64,000 bases of DNA, taken from the NCBI GenBank assembly GCA_958477465.1, contig CAUEFX010000001.1:1-64000 (forward strand), written 5' to 3'. Below the pieces are notes generated by a model, which did no database searches, was not told the DNA's origin, and saw only the letters and a list, made by a program, of their open reading frames with translations. Position 1 is the stretch's first letter; each line of letters opens with the position of its first letter. This document shows, in pieces, positions 44,591 to 53,521 of the stretch. Source of the stretch: an uncultured Bacteroides sp. Lineage in GTDB: Bacteria; Bacteroidota; Bacteroidia; Bacteroidales; Bacteroidaceae. The position numbers were made by a program, and so were the translations under genes.

Positions 44591-46948
44591 ATGAACACAA
44601 AAAAACGGCTATCTTTTGCAATAGCCCTGTTGTTGGGCGTTTCTTCTGCCTTTGCGCAAAAACAACCGGTCGATTATGTAAATCCGATTATCGGAACAAA
44701 CGGAATGGGGCATACTTTCCCCGGGGCTTGTACCCCTTTCGGATGGGTACAACTGAGTCCGGATACAGACACCGTTCCGCATAATGTGAACGGAGCATAT
44801 CAAAAGAATGCGTATGAATATTGTGCCGGTTACCAGTATCGGGACAAAACCATCGTGGGCTTCAGCCACACTCACCTCAGTGGTACGGGGCATTCCGATC
44901 TGGGAGACATCCTGCTGATGCCTGCCGTCGGAGATGTGAAATTGAATCCCGGACGGGCGGACCATCCGGAAGAGGGTTACCGTTCGCGTTTCGACCATGC
45001 CACAGAGAAGGCGGCTCCCGGATACTACGAAGTGATGTTGGACGACTATGGCATTAAAGCGCAACTGACAGCTACACAACGCGCAGGTATCCATAAATAT
45101 ACCTTTCCGAAAGGAGAAGACGGCCATCTGATTCTGGACTTGGTACATAGCATTTATAATTATGACGGCAAGGTGCTGTGGGCGAATTTGAGGGTAGAAA
45201 ACGATACTCTGCTGACCGGATACCGCATTACCGACGGATGGGCACGCACAAACTATACCTATTTTGCCATCTCCTTCTCCCAACCGGTCAAGAACTACGG
45301 ATACAAGGACAGAGAAAAGACCTTGTACAACGGCTTTTGGCGTCGTTTCAATCTGGAGAAGAACTTCCCTGAGATCACCGGGCGGAAGATCGTGGCTTAT
45401 TTTGACTTCGATACGTCCAAAGATCCTGAGTTGGTTGTAAAGGTGGCCTTGTCGGCGGTCAGCACGGAAGGTGCCGTAAAGAACTTGCATGCCGAAACTT
45501 CCGGAAAGAACTTCGAACAGTTGGCGGAAGAAGCCCGGATGGCCTGGAATAATGAATTGGATCATTTTGAAATCGAAGGTACGCCCAACCAGAAGGCGAT
45601 GTTCTATACCTCCCTTTATCACACCATGATTAATCCATCTGTATATATGGACGTAGACGGTGCTTATCGCGGCCTGGATCATAACATACATCGGGCGGAA
45701 GGATTCACCAACTACACCATATTCTCGCTTTGGGACACCTATCGTGCGGAGCATCCGTTCCTTAATCTGGTGAAGCCGGAACGCAATGCGGATATGGTGG
45801 AGTCTATGATCAGGCACGAACAGCAGAGTGTGCACGGCATGCTGCCGATATGGAGCCTGATGGGAAACGAGAACTGGTGCATGAGCGGTTATCATGCTGT
45901 ATCGGTTTTGGCGGATGCAATAACCAAAGGAGTCTTTTCGAATGTGGATGAGGCGCTGGAGGCGATGGTGAGCACATCGACTGTCCCTTATTATGAAGGT
46001 GTAGCCGATTATATGAAGTTGGGATATATCCCATTGGATAAAAGCGGTACGGCGGCTTCTTCCACGCTTGAATATGCATACGATGACTGGACGATTTATC
46101 AGACAGCCTTGAAGGCAGGTAATGAAGAGGTGGCGGAGACTTATCGGAAACGTGCTCTTAACTATCGTAACATTTACGATACAAGCATCGGGTTTGCCCG
46201 TCCCCGTTATAGTGACGGTACATTCAAAAAAGAGTTCGATGTGTTGCAGACATACGGTGAAGGCTTTATTGAAGGCAATTCATGGAACTTCTCTTTCCAT
46301 GTGCCCCATGATGTGTTTGGCATGATCGACCTGATGGGAGGAGAAAAAATATTCGTGCAGAAACTGGACGAGCTCTTTTCCATGCATCTGCCGGAGAAGT
46401 ATTATGAGCACAATGAAGATATTACGGAAGAGTGCCTGGTAGGCGGATACGTACACGGCAATGAACCGAGCCACCACGTGCCTTATCTGTACGCATGGAC
46501 TTCCCAACCGTGGAAAACACAGTACTGGCTACGTGAAATTCTGAACAAGATGTATAAGAATGACATCAATGGATTGGGTGGAAATGATGATTGCGGGCAG
46601 ATGTCGGCATGGTATCTTTTCTCCGTGATGGGTTTCTATCCGGTTTGTCCCGGTACGGATCAGTATGTGTTGGGAGCACCCTACCTGCCTTATCTGAAAC
46701 TGATACTTCCGGGCGGAAAGACATTGGAGATTAAAGCGCCGGGTGTCAGCGACAAAAAACGTTATGTACAGTCGCTGAGGCTGAACGGTGAACCTTATGA
46801 CAAAATGTACATCACACATGAGGATCTTCTGAAAGGAGGCGTACTGGAATTTAAAATGTCAGCGTCACCCAACAAACGCCGTGGAATATCGGCACAGGAC
46901 AAACCTTATTCATTAACGGACGGAATCAATAACAGACAGAACCAATAA
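44591..46948 (+). CDS. GH92 alpha-mannosidase
   Basis: The 785-residue exported protein begins with a signal peptide (LSFAIALLLGVSSAFAQ). GH92 landmarks are VNPIIGTNGMGHTFPGACTP, GFSHTHLSGTGHSDLGD, YVHGNEPSHHVPYLY with the probable general acid Glu625, and GGNDDCGQMSAWY with the base Asp. The family removes alpha-mannose by a calcium-dependent inverting mechanism. It has a basic low-complexity C-terminal tail (PNKRRGISAQ). Second of three GH92 genes in the window and intact. The 428-codon open frame on its complement is a by-product of codon bias. Linkage (1,2 / 1,3 / 1,4) cannot be fixed without structural comparison. Confidence 0.95.
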   Translation: MNTKKRLSFAIALLLGVSSAFAQKQPVDYVNPIIGTNGMGHTFPGACTPFGWVQLSPDTDTVPHNVNGAYQKNAYEYCAGYQYRDKTIVGFSHTHLSGTGHSDLGDILLMPAVGDVKLNPGRADHPEEGYRSRFDHATEKAAPGYYEVMLDDYGIKAQLTATQRAGIHKYTFPKGEDGHLILDLVHSIYNYDGKVLWANLRVENDTLLTGYRITDGWARTNYTYFAISFSQPVKNYGYKDREKTLYNGFWRRFNLEKNFPEITGRKIVAYFDFDTSKDPELVVKVALSAVSTEGAVKNLHAETSGKNFEQLAEEARMAWNNELDHFEIEGTPNQKAMFYTSLYHTMINPSVYMDVDGAYRGLDHNIHRAEGFTNYTIFSLWDTYRAEHPFLNLVKPERNADMVESMIRHEQQSVHGMLPIWSLMGNENWCMSGYHAVSVLADAITKGVFSNVDEALEAMVSTSTVPYYEGVADYMKLGYIPLDKSGTAASSTLEYAYDDWTIYQTALKAGNEEVAETYRKRALNYRNIYDTSIGFARPRYSDGTFKKEFDVLQTYGEGFIEGNSWNFSFHVPHDVFGMIDLMGGEKIFVQKLDELFSMHLPEKYYEHNEDITEECLVGGYVHGNEPSHHVPYLYAWTSQPWKTQYWLREILNKMYKNDINGLGGNDDCGQMSAWYLFSVMGFYPVCPGTDQYVLGAPYLPYLKLILPGGKTLEIKAPGVSDKKRYVQSLRLNGEPYDKMYITHEDLLKGGVLEFKMSASPNKRRGISAQDKPYSLTDGINNRQNQ

Positions 46949-47010
46949 CTGATAGAATCATTAACAGACGGAATCATTTAACAACATCAACAAATAATTA
47001 GGAAAAGAAT

Positions 47011-47805
47011 ATGAAAAAGAGACATTTGGTATATGCAGTTGGCCTGATGGTAGGCTTGGGAGCTTGTGGAGCCGGTACGAAGAAACCGGCCGAAACAACC
47101 CCGGACGTATGGAATAACTATAATGTAGGAACGGTCTTGTTTGAAGATAAAGCTCCGGAAACAAAGGGTTCGGATATCTATCACCGGATTATTCCGGATC
47201 CGGAGCCTTATATCAAAGAGCAGGCCCGTACCGTATTGGCTACTCTTTACAATTCACCGGAGGACAGCATCCCGGCTGTATGCAAGATACATTATACATT
47301 GGAAGATATTGACGGTATTTCGGCCAAAGGCGGTGGCAATGGTGATGTGGCAATTTATTACAGCACACGTCACATTGAGAAATCTTTCGCAGCAAATGAT
47401 ACGGCCAAGTTGTTTTTCGAAACACGTGGGGTACTTTTGCATGAATTGACACATGCCTATCAACTGGAACCGCAAGGCGTCGGCTCTTACGGAACCAATC
47501 GTGTGTTCTGGGCATTTATTGAAGGAATGGCAGATGCCGTGCGGATTGCCAATGGAGGATTTGACGGACCGGATGCCCGCCCGAAAGGTGGAAATTATAT
47601 GGACGGATACCGTACGGCGGGTTATTTCTTCGTATGGTTGCGCGACAACAAAGACCCCGAATTCCTGCGTAAGTTTAACCGAAGCACCTTGGAGGTAATT
47701 CCTTGGTCGTTTGATGGAGCAATCAAGCATGTTCTGGGAGATGAATACGGCATCGACGAGTTGTGGCACGAATACCAAGTTGCCGTAGGTGATATAGAGG
47801 CGTAA
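47011..47805 (+). CDS. Basic-secretory-protein family zinc peptidase, lipoprotein
   Basis: The 264-residue lipoprotein (GLGACGAG) matches the plant basic-secretory-protein type: FETRGVLLHELTHAYQLEP with H144-E-L-T-H148, IEGMADAVRIANGGFDGPD with the third metal ligand, and AGYFFVWLRD and GIDELWHEYQ at the end. Length is normal for the family. It lies between two GH92 genes, 62 nt after one and 26 nt before the other. Inference: trims protein portions of mannosylated glycoproteins at the outer surface. Paralogue of the longer peptidase encoded after susD. Confidence 0.88.
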   Translation: MKKRHLVYAVGLMVGLGACGAGTKKPAETTPDVWNNYNVGTVLFEDKAPETKGSDIYHRIIPDPEPYIKEQARTVLATLYNSPEDSIPAVCKIHYTLEDIDGISAKGGGNGDVAIYYSTRHIEKSFAANDTAKLFFETRGVLLHELTHAYQLEPQGVGSYGTNRVFWAFIEGMADAVRIANGGFDGPDARPKGGNYMDGYRTAGYFFVWLRDNKDPEFLRKFNRSTLEVIPWSFDGAIKHVLGDEYGIDELWHEYQVAVGDIEA

Positions 47806-47831
47806 TATGAGTATAATAAATAGGACTTGTA

Positions 47832-50150
47832 ATGGGTAAAAGAGGATTGTTTTTGGTCTGGCTGTGCCTGGTGAGTGTTTTGCCGGGCATGGCTCAAATC
47901 GAAAGGCTGATTGATTATGTGAATCCATTTGTGGGGACAGATGGTTATGGAAATGTCTATCCGGGTGCACAGATTCCTTTTGGAGGAATTCAGATAAGTC
48001 CGGATACAGACAGTAAATTTTATGATGCCGCCTCCGGCTATAAATATAATCATTCTACCTTGTTGGGATTCAGTTTGACTCATTTGAGCGGGACAGGTAT
48101 ACCCGACTTGGGAGACTTCCTGTTCATTCCCGGAACCGGAGAGATGAAACTGGAGCTGGGGACGCGTGAGGAACCGCAAAAAGGGTATCGCTCACATTAC
48201 TCTCATGATAAGGAATGGGCATCACCTGATTATTATGCGGTGGAACTGTCGGATTATGGCGTGAAGGCTGAAATGACATCGGGGGTACGTAGCGGTATGT
48301 TTCGTTTCACTTACCCTCAGTCGGATAAATCTTTTATTATGATTGATATGAACCATACTTTATGGCAATCTTGTGAATGGGCGAATCTGCGCATGGAAAA
48401 TGATTCTACCATTACCGGATATAAACTGGTAAAAGGTTGGGGACCGGAACGTCATATCTATTTCACGGCTATCTTCTCTAAAAAACTGACCGGCTTGCGC
48501 TTTATGCAGAACAAGAAGCCCGTGGTTTATAATACTTCCCGGTTTCGTAGCTGTTATGAGGCTTGGGGGAAGGATTTGATGGCGTGTATCTCTTTTGATA
48601 CAAAAGCAGGAGAGGAAGTGATTGTGAAAACGGCTATCTCATCGGTCAGTACAAACGGGGCGAAGAACAATATAAAGGAGCTTGCCGGACTCACTTTTGA
48701 TGCTCTGAAAGTCAAAGGGGAAGCGCTATGGGAAAAAGAACTTGGAAAATATAAGCTTTCTGCCGATCTGAAGACGAAAAGAACCTTCTATACATCGGCT
48801 TATCATGCGGCCTTGCATCCGTTTATCTTTCAGGATGCGGACGGGCAGTTCCGCGGGTTGGACAAAAACATAGAAAAAGCCGAAGGATTTACGAATTATA
48901 CGGTATTCTCTCTTTGGGATACTTACCGGGCTTTGCATCCTTGGTTCAACCTGGTTCAGCAAGAGGTGAATGCAGACATTGCAAACTCTATGTTGGCGCA
49001 TTATGACAAGAGTGTGGAAAAAATGCTTCCTATCTGGTCTTTCTACGGCAACGAAACTTGGTGTATGATTGGTTATCACGCCGTGTCCGTATTGGCGGAT
49101 ATGATCGTGAAAGAGGTGAAAGGCTTTGATTACGAACGTGCATACGAAGCGATGAAAACGACAGCGATGAATCCGAACTACGACTGCCTGCCGGAATATC
49201 GTGAAATGGGTTATGTACCTTTCGATAAAGAGGCTGAATCTGTATCTAAAACATTGGAATATGCATTTGATGATTATTGTATGGCACAGGCCGCCAAGGC
49301 TTTGGGTAAGGAGGAGGATTACTGTTATTTCTTGAATCGTGCACTTTCTTATCAGACTTTGATTGATCCGGAAACGAAGTATATGCGCGGGCGCGACAGC
49401 AAGGGTGGTTGGCGTACTCCGTTTACTCCCGTTGCTTATCAGGGACCCGGTTCTGTACATGGCTGGGGAGATATAACGGAAGGTTTTACGGTGCAATATA
49501 CTTGGTATGTTCCACAAGATGTACAAGGGTATATAAATGAAGCCGGCGAGGAGTGGTTTCGCAGTCGGCTGGACGAGTTGTTCACCGTGGAATTACCGGA
49601 TGATATTCCGGGTGCTCATGACATTCAGGGACGTATCGGTGCTTATTGGCATGGAAATGAGCCTTGTCACCATGTTGCTTATCTTTATAATTACCTGAAA
49701 GAACCTTGGAAATGTCAAAAGTGGATACGGACGATTGCTACCCGTTTTTATGGTGATACTCCGGATGCGTTGAGTGGTAATGACGACTGTGGACAGATGT
49801 CGGCCTGGTATATGTTTAATTGCATTGGCTTTTATCCCGTGGCTCCTTCAAGCAATGTGTATAATATTGGCTCTCCTTGTGTCCCGGCGATAACTGTCCG
49901 GATGAGTAATGGTAAGCTGATTGAAATGACGGCTGATAATTGGTCGCCAAAGAATGTGTATGTAAAGGAATTATATGTTAATGGCAAGAAGTACGACAGA
50001 TCCTATTTGAAGTATGAGGATATACGTGATGGGGTGAAACTACGTTTTGTCATGAGTAGCAAACCCAATTATAAACGTGCGGTGTCCGATGAGGCTGTGC
50101 CTCCTTCTATCTCTTTACCGGAGAAAACGGTGAAGTATAGCCGGCCCTGA
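47832..50150 (+). CDS. GH92 alpha-mannosidase
   Basis: The 772-residue exported protein (signal LFLVWLCLVSVLPGMAQ) has VNPFVGTDGYGNVYPGAQIP, GFSLTHLSGTGIPDLGD, YWHGNEPCHHVAYLY and SGNDDCGQMSAWY, so all GH92 catalytic landmarks are present. It differs from the neighbouring GH92 throughout, indicating different linkage preference rather than a recent duplication. Last gene of the locus; a terminator follows 168 bp downstream. Active in the periplasm on imported glycan. Confidence 0.95.
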   Translation: MGKRGLFLVWLCLVSVLPGMAQIERLIDYVNPFVGTDGYGNVYPGAQIPFGGIQISPDTDSKFYDAASGYKYNHSTLLGFSLTHLSGTGIPDLGDFLFIPGTGEMKLELGTREEPQKGYRSHYSHDKEWASPDYYAVELSDYGVKAEMTSGVRSGMFRFTYPQSDKSFIMIDMNHTLWQSCEWANLRMENDSTITGYKLVKGWGPERHIYFTAIFSKKLTGLRFMQNKKPVVYNTSRFRSCYEAWGKDLMACISFDTKAGEEVIVKTAISSVSTNGAKNNIKELAGLTFDALKVKGEALWEKELGKYKLSADLKTKRTFYTSAYHAALHPFIFQDADGQFRGLDKNIEKAEGFTNYTVFSLWDTYRALHPWFNLVQQEVNADIANSMLAHYDKSVEKMLPIWSFYGNETWCMIGYHAVSVLADMIVKEVKGFDYERAYEAMKTTAMNPNYDCLPEYREMGYVPFDKEAESVSKTLEYAFDDYCMAQAAKALGKEEDYCYFLNRALSYQTLIDPETKYMRGRDSKGGWRTPFTPVAYQGPGSVHGWGDITEGFTVQYTWYVPQDVQGYINEAGEEWFRSRLDELFTVELPDDIPGAHDIQGRIGAYWHGNEPCHHVAYLYNYLKEPWKCQKWIRTIATRFYGDTPDALSGNDDCGQMSAWYMFNCIGFYPVAPSSNVYNIGSPCVPAITVRMSNGKLIEMTADNWSPKNVYVKELYVNGKKYDRSYLKYEDIRDGVKLRFVMSSKPNYKRAVSDEAVPPSISLPEKTVKYSRP

Positions 50151-50317
50151 TAAAGATAATCTGAAGACAATATGAAAAGAACGGTTCAGAAAGTTTCACC
50201 TGAAATATAGATGCATTTTCTGGTACATTTGAAAGTGACAAGAGAAGTTGTGTATCGTTTATAAGTACGAGCGTTTAATCAGAGCTTATCTGTAGATACC
50301 TTCGATTGTTTGAACTT

Positions 50318-50377
50318 AAACCGGGCAATACCATTTTCCTATACCGCTTTTGTTGGAATATGGTTTGCCCGGTTTTT
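50318..50377 (+). terminator. Terminator of the mannosidase locus
   Basis: AAACCGGGCAA at 50318-50328 pairs perfectly with TTGCCCGGTTT at 50365-50375, with inner pairing of ACCAT with ATGGT, and a T run after it. The rest of the 50151-50613 gap carries only the -7 element at 50566. Confidence 0.8.
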
Positions 50378-50565
50378 CATTTTATTTTAAGCTTTTCTGT
50401 CTTTTCTGGTATACGGTTACAGTATTCTTTCAATTTTCATCCGTTTCAGCTGGCAAGATATATAGGAGGAACAAATATCTGCACAATTGTAGCCTTTTGG
50501 GGAAAATGTACCAAATCTGTCTCTTAATTGGATTATTTAGTACAGTCAGATCTGCTGGAGTACAC

Positions 50566-50573
50566 TATTTTTG
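50566..50573 (+). promoter_or_regulatory. -7 element of the GH88-sulfatase operon
   Basis: TATTTTTG matches TAnnTTTG exactly, 40 nt before the ATG at 50614. The predicted leader is about 37 nt. No -33 TTTG at normal spacing. Confidence 0.5.
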
Positions 50574-50613
50574 CCATCATGAATTTTATTACATCACAAA
50601 TAATCCAGGTATT

Positions 50614-51825
50614 ATGAAAACAATTTTAAGTGCATTGGGACTTTCCCTGCTGGTTCTGACGAGTTGCAACAACCCTAAGGCGGTTGAGAAAGACTTTATT
50701 CAGGATAACATTGACAATGCTGTTGCGCAGTATACAATCCAGACTGATATTATTGAAAAGTCCGGTAAGATATTGAATCCGCGCACGATTGATAAAGATG
50801 GAAATATAGTTTATATTCCCATTGATGATTGGTGCTCCGGCTTTTTCCCGGGCTGTATGTGGCTTACTTATGAACTCTCTGGAGATAAGAAATGGTTGCC
50901 TCTTGCCGAGAAATATACGGAAGCACTCGATTCTGTGAAGCATTTGAAATGGCATCACGATGTAGGCTTTATGATTGGTTGCAGCTACCTGAACGGATAT
51001 CGCTTGGCCGATAAGAAAGAATACAAAGATGTGATTGTGGAAACAGCCAGATCATTGTCTACCCGTTTCCGTCCGAATGCGGGAGTTATTCAATCGTGGG
51101 ATGCCGACAGAGGATGGCAGGGCACACGCGGTTGGAAATGTCCGGTTATCATCGACAATATGATGAATCTCGAGTTGCTGTTCGAGGCGACTGCACTTTC
51201 CGGTGATTCTACTTTCTATAACATCGCAGTAAAACACGCCGACACAACGATGGCCAATCATTTCCGTGCAGACAACAGTTGCTACCATGTGGTGGACTAT
51301 GATCCCGAAACAGGTGAGGTGCGCAAGAAACAGACTGCACAGGGATATGCTGACGAGTCGGCATGGGCTCGTGGACAGGCATGGGCACTGTATGGCTACA
51401 CGATTTGTTACCGTTATACCCATGATAAGAAATACCTTGATCAGGTACAGAAAGTATATAATTTCATCTTTACCAATAAAAATCTGCCGGAAGACCTCGT
51501 GCCTTATTGGGACTTTGACGCCCCCAATATCCCGAATGAACCGCGTGACGCTTCGGCAGCTGCTTGTACGGCTTCCGCACTGTACGAACTGGAAAACTAT
51601 CTTCCGGAAAACGGTTATAAGGCGATGGCCGATAAAATCATGAAGAGCCTCGGCTCACCGGCTTACCGTGCAGCAGTAGGAACAAACGGTAATTTTATAC
51701 TGATGCATTCTGTTGGCAGCATTCCTCACGGCGCCGAAATCGATGTACCGTTGAACTACGCCGATTATTATTTCCTGGAGGGATTGATGCGTAAGAGAAA
51801 TATGGAGAAAAACAGCCATGAGTAA
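50614..51825 (+). CDS. GH88 unsaturated glucuronyl hydrolase, lipoprotein
   Basis: The ATG at 50614 opens a lipoprotein signal (LSALGLSLLVLTSC, Cys19), giving 403 residues; the longer open frame upstream crosses the promoter. The (alpha/alpha)6 barrel features include WCSGFFPGCMWLTYE, WHHDVGFMIGCSY with a catalytic Asp, CPVIIDNMMNLELLFEA with the second Asp, ARGQAWALYGYTICYRYT and DASAAACTASALYEL. It hydrates and cleaves the 4,5-unsaturated uronic acid left by polysaccharide lyases. The stop codon overlaps the start of the sulfatase gene by 8 bp. The pair would act on unsaturated sulfated disaccharides such as the products of the PL8 enzyme encoded at the left edge. Confidence 0.93.
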   Translation: MKTILSALGLSLLVLTSCNNPKAVEKDFIQDNIDNAVAQYTIQTDIIEKSGKILNPRTIDKDGNIVYIPIDDWCSGFFPGCMWLTYELSGDKKWLPLAEKYTEALDSVKHLKWHHDVGFMIGCSYLNGYRLADKKEYKDVIVETARSLSTRFRPNAGVIQSWDADRGWQGTRGWKCPVIIDNMMNLELLFEATALSGDSTFYNIAVKHADTTMANHFRADNSCYHVVDYDPETGEVRKKQTAQGYADESAWARGQAWALYGYTICYRYTHDKKYLDQVQKVYNFIFTNKNLPEDLVPYWDFDAPNIPNEPRDASAAACTASALYELENYLPENGYKAMADKIMKSLGSPAYRAAVGTNGNFILMHSVGSIPHGAEIDVPLNYADYYFLEGLMRKRNMEKNSHE

Positions 51826-53365
51826 TCAGATAAATTTGTTGTTCGGTGGTTTGAGCCTGTTGGCTATGCAGGGATGCAAAGCCCCACAGGCCGAACAAAT
51901 CGAACATCCCAATATCATTTATGTCTTTCCTGACCAATATCGCAATCAGGCGATGGAATTCTGGGGGCAGGAGGGGTTCCGGGAGAAGGTGAATTTCAAG
52001 GCCGATCCCGTGCATACACCTAATTTGAATGCCTTTGCACGCGAATCGGTGGTGCTGACCTCTACACAGAGCAATTGTCCGCTGAGCAGTCCTCACCGTG
52101 GCTGCCTGCTGACTGGGATGTACCCTAACAAAAGCGGCATACCCTTGAATTGCAATTCGAACCGTCCCATCAGCTCTTTGCGTGAAGATGCCGAGTGCAT
52201 CGGTGATGTGTTTCAAAGTGCAGGATACGATTGTGCCTACTTTGGAAAGTTGCATGCTGATTTCCCGACACCGAACGATCCGGAAAATCCGGGGCAGTAT
52301 GTAGACGAAAAACGCCCGGCATGGGATGCTTATACGCCGAAGGAGCGCCGGCACGGATTTAATTACTGGTATTCATACGGCACTTTCGATGAACATAAGA
52401 ATCCTCATTACTGGGATACGGACGGAAAACGTCATGATCCTAAAGAATGGTCGCCCTTGCACGAGGCCGGAAAGGTCGTTTCGTATCTGAAAAACGAAGG
52501 CAATGTGCGCGATACGAAAAAGCCGTTCTTCATTATGGTAGGAATGAATCCCCCGCATAGCCCGTACCGTTCGTTGGATGACTGTATGGAGGAGGATTTC
52601 AACTGGTATAAAGACCGCCCGCTCGACAGCCTTCTGGTGCGTCCCAATGCGGATGCGAAAATGGAAAAGGCGGAATCTGCCCGTTACTATTTTGCATCGG
52701 TGACGGGTGTCGACCGCGCTTTTGGCCAGATATTGGCGGCATTGAAAGAGTTGGGACTGGATAAGAATACAATTGTCGTTTTCTCTTCGGATCACGGTGA
52801 GACTATGTGCAGCCAGCGTACGGACGATCCGAAAAACTCTCCTTATTCGGAGTCGATGAATGTTCCGTTTCTGGTGCGGTATCCGGATAAAATCCGTCCG
52901 CGGGTGGATGACCTGATGCTCTCTTCACCGGATATTATGCCTACTCTGCTGGGGTTGTGCGGTCTTGGAGACTCGGTTCCCGCTGAAGTGCAGGGACGCA
53001 ATTTCGCTCCGCTTTTCTACGATGAAAAGGCCGATATCGTACGTCCTACCGGCGCTTTATACATACAGAATCTGGATGGGGAGAAGGATGAAAACGGATT
53101 GGTGACCTCTTATTTCCCTTCATCGAGAGGTATCAAGACACATCGCTATACGATGGCGCTTTATATCGACCGGAATACGAAGCAGCTGAAAAACAGTTTG
53201 CTGTTTGATGATGAGAAAGACCCTTATCAGATGAATAACCTTTCCCTGGAAGAGCATCCGGAAGTGGTGAAACAGCTCTGCTCGGAAATGGGGGCGATGC
53301 TGAAAGAGATAGACGATCCCTGGTATCGGGAACGTATGTTGTCGGACATGATTCCTTATGAATAA
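51818..53365 (+). CDS. S1-family sulfatase (Ser-type), lipoprotein
   Basis: The 515-residue lipoprotein (LAMQGC, Cys20) has the formylglycine motif S90-S-P-H-R94 followed by GCLLTG, a serine-type sulfatase dependent on anSME. VFPDQYRNQAMEFWG replaces the usual DD metal-binding start with PDQ, a variation known in some glycosaminoglycan and mucin sulfatases. VFSSDHGE near residue 325 gives the other metal ligands, and TLLGLCG is typical of the C-domain. It starts inside the GH88 gene (ATGAGTAA overlap), so translation is coupled. Likely removes sulfate from unsaturated glycosaminoglycan disaccharides or from the polymer. A related GH88-sulfatase pair acts on chondroitin sulfate in B. thetaiotaomicron, but this assignment is by analogy. 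Confidence 0.92.
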   Translation: MSNQINLLFGGLSLLAMQGCKAPQAEQIEHPNIIYVFPDQYRNQAMEFWGQEGFREKVNFKADPVHTPNLNAFARESVVLTSTQSNCPLSSPHRGCLLTGMYPNKSGIPLNCNSNRPISSLREDAECIGDVFQSAGYDCAYFGKLHADFPTPNDPENPGQYVDEKRPAWDAYTPKERRHGFNYWYSYGTFDEHKNPHYWDTDGKRHDPKEWSPLHEAGKVVSYLKNEGNVRDTKKPFFIMVGMNPPHSPYRSLDDCMEEDFNWYKDRPLDSLLVRPNADAKMEKAESARYYFASVTGVDRAFGQILAALKELGLDKNTIVVFSSDHGETMCSQRTDDPKNSPYSESMNVPFLVRYPDKIRPRVDDLMLSSPDIMPTLLGLCGLGDSVPAEVQGRNFAPLFYDEKADIVRPTGALYIQNLDGEKDENGLVTSYFPSSRGIKTHRYTMALYIDRNTKQLKNSLLFDDEKDPYQMNNLSLEEHPEVVKQLCSEMGAMLKEIDDPWYRERMLSDMIPYE

Positions 53366-53400
53366 ATAGGGGTATTAGTGAATAATATCGGTAAAGAACA

Positions 53401-53437
53401 AAAATGCCGGATCTACTTGTTGGGATCCGGCATTTTT
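53401..53437. terminator. Bidirectional terminator between sulfatase and cysS
   Basis: AAAATGCCGGATC at 53401-53413 pairs with its complement at 53424-53436. A-rich and T-rich flanks allow use on both strands, serving the converging sulfatase and cysS transcripts. Confidence 0.85.
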
Positions 53438-53461
53438 GTTACTGTAAACAGAGCTTTTTCT

Positions 53462-53521
53462 TTATTTGCTCAACTTCCATTCTATTGGTCCACCTTCCGT
53501 TCTATTTGTTCAGCTTCCATT
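53462..53521 (-). repeat. Three 20-bp tandem copies of the cysS 3' end
   Basis: Read on the minus strand, the last coding bases of cysS with the stop (AATGGAAGCTGAACAAATAG, 53521-53502) are followed by two degenerate copies, AACGGAAGGTGGACCAATAG (53501-53482) and AATGGAAGTTGAGCAAATAA (53481-53462). The copies differ from the first by four and three bases. Confidence 0.85.

Noticed and set aside
44609..45895. 428-codon open frame on the minus strand
   Set aside because: It is fully contained in the GH92 gene, which has strong family motifs throughout; the antisense frame has no domain and reflects codon bias.
48726..49526. 266-codon open frame on the minus strand
   Set aside because: Complement of the second intact GH92 gene, no signal peptide or motif of its own.
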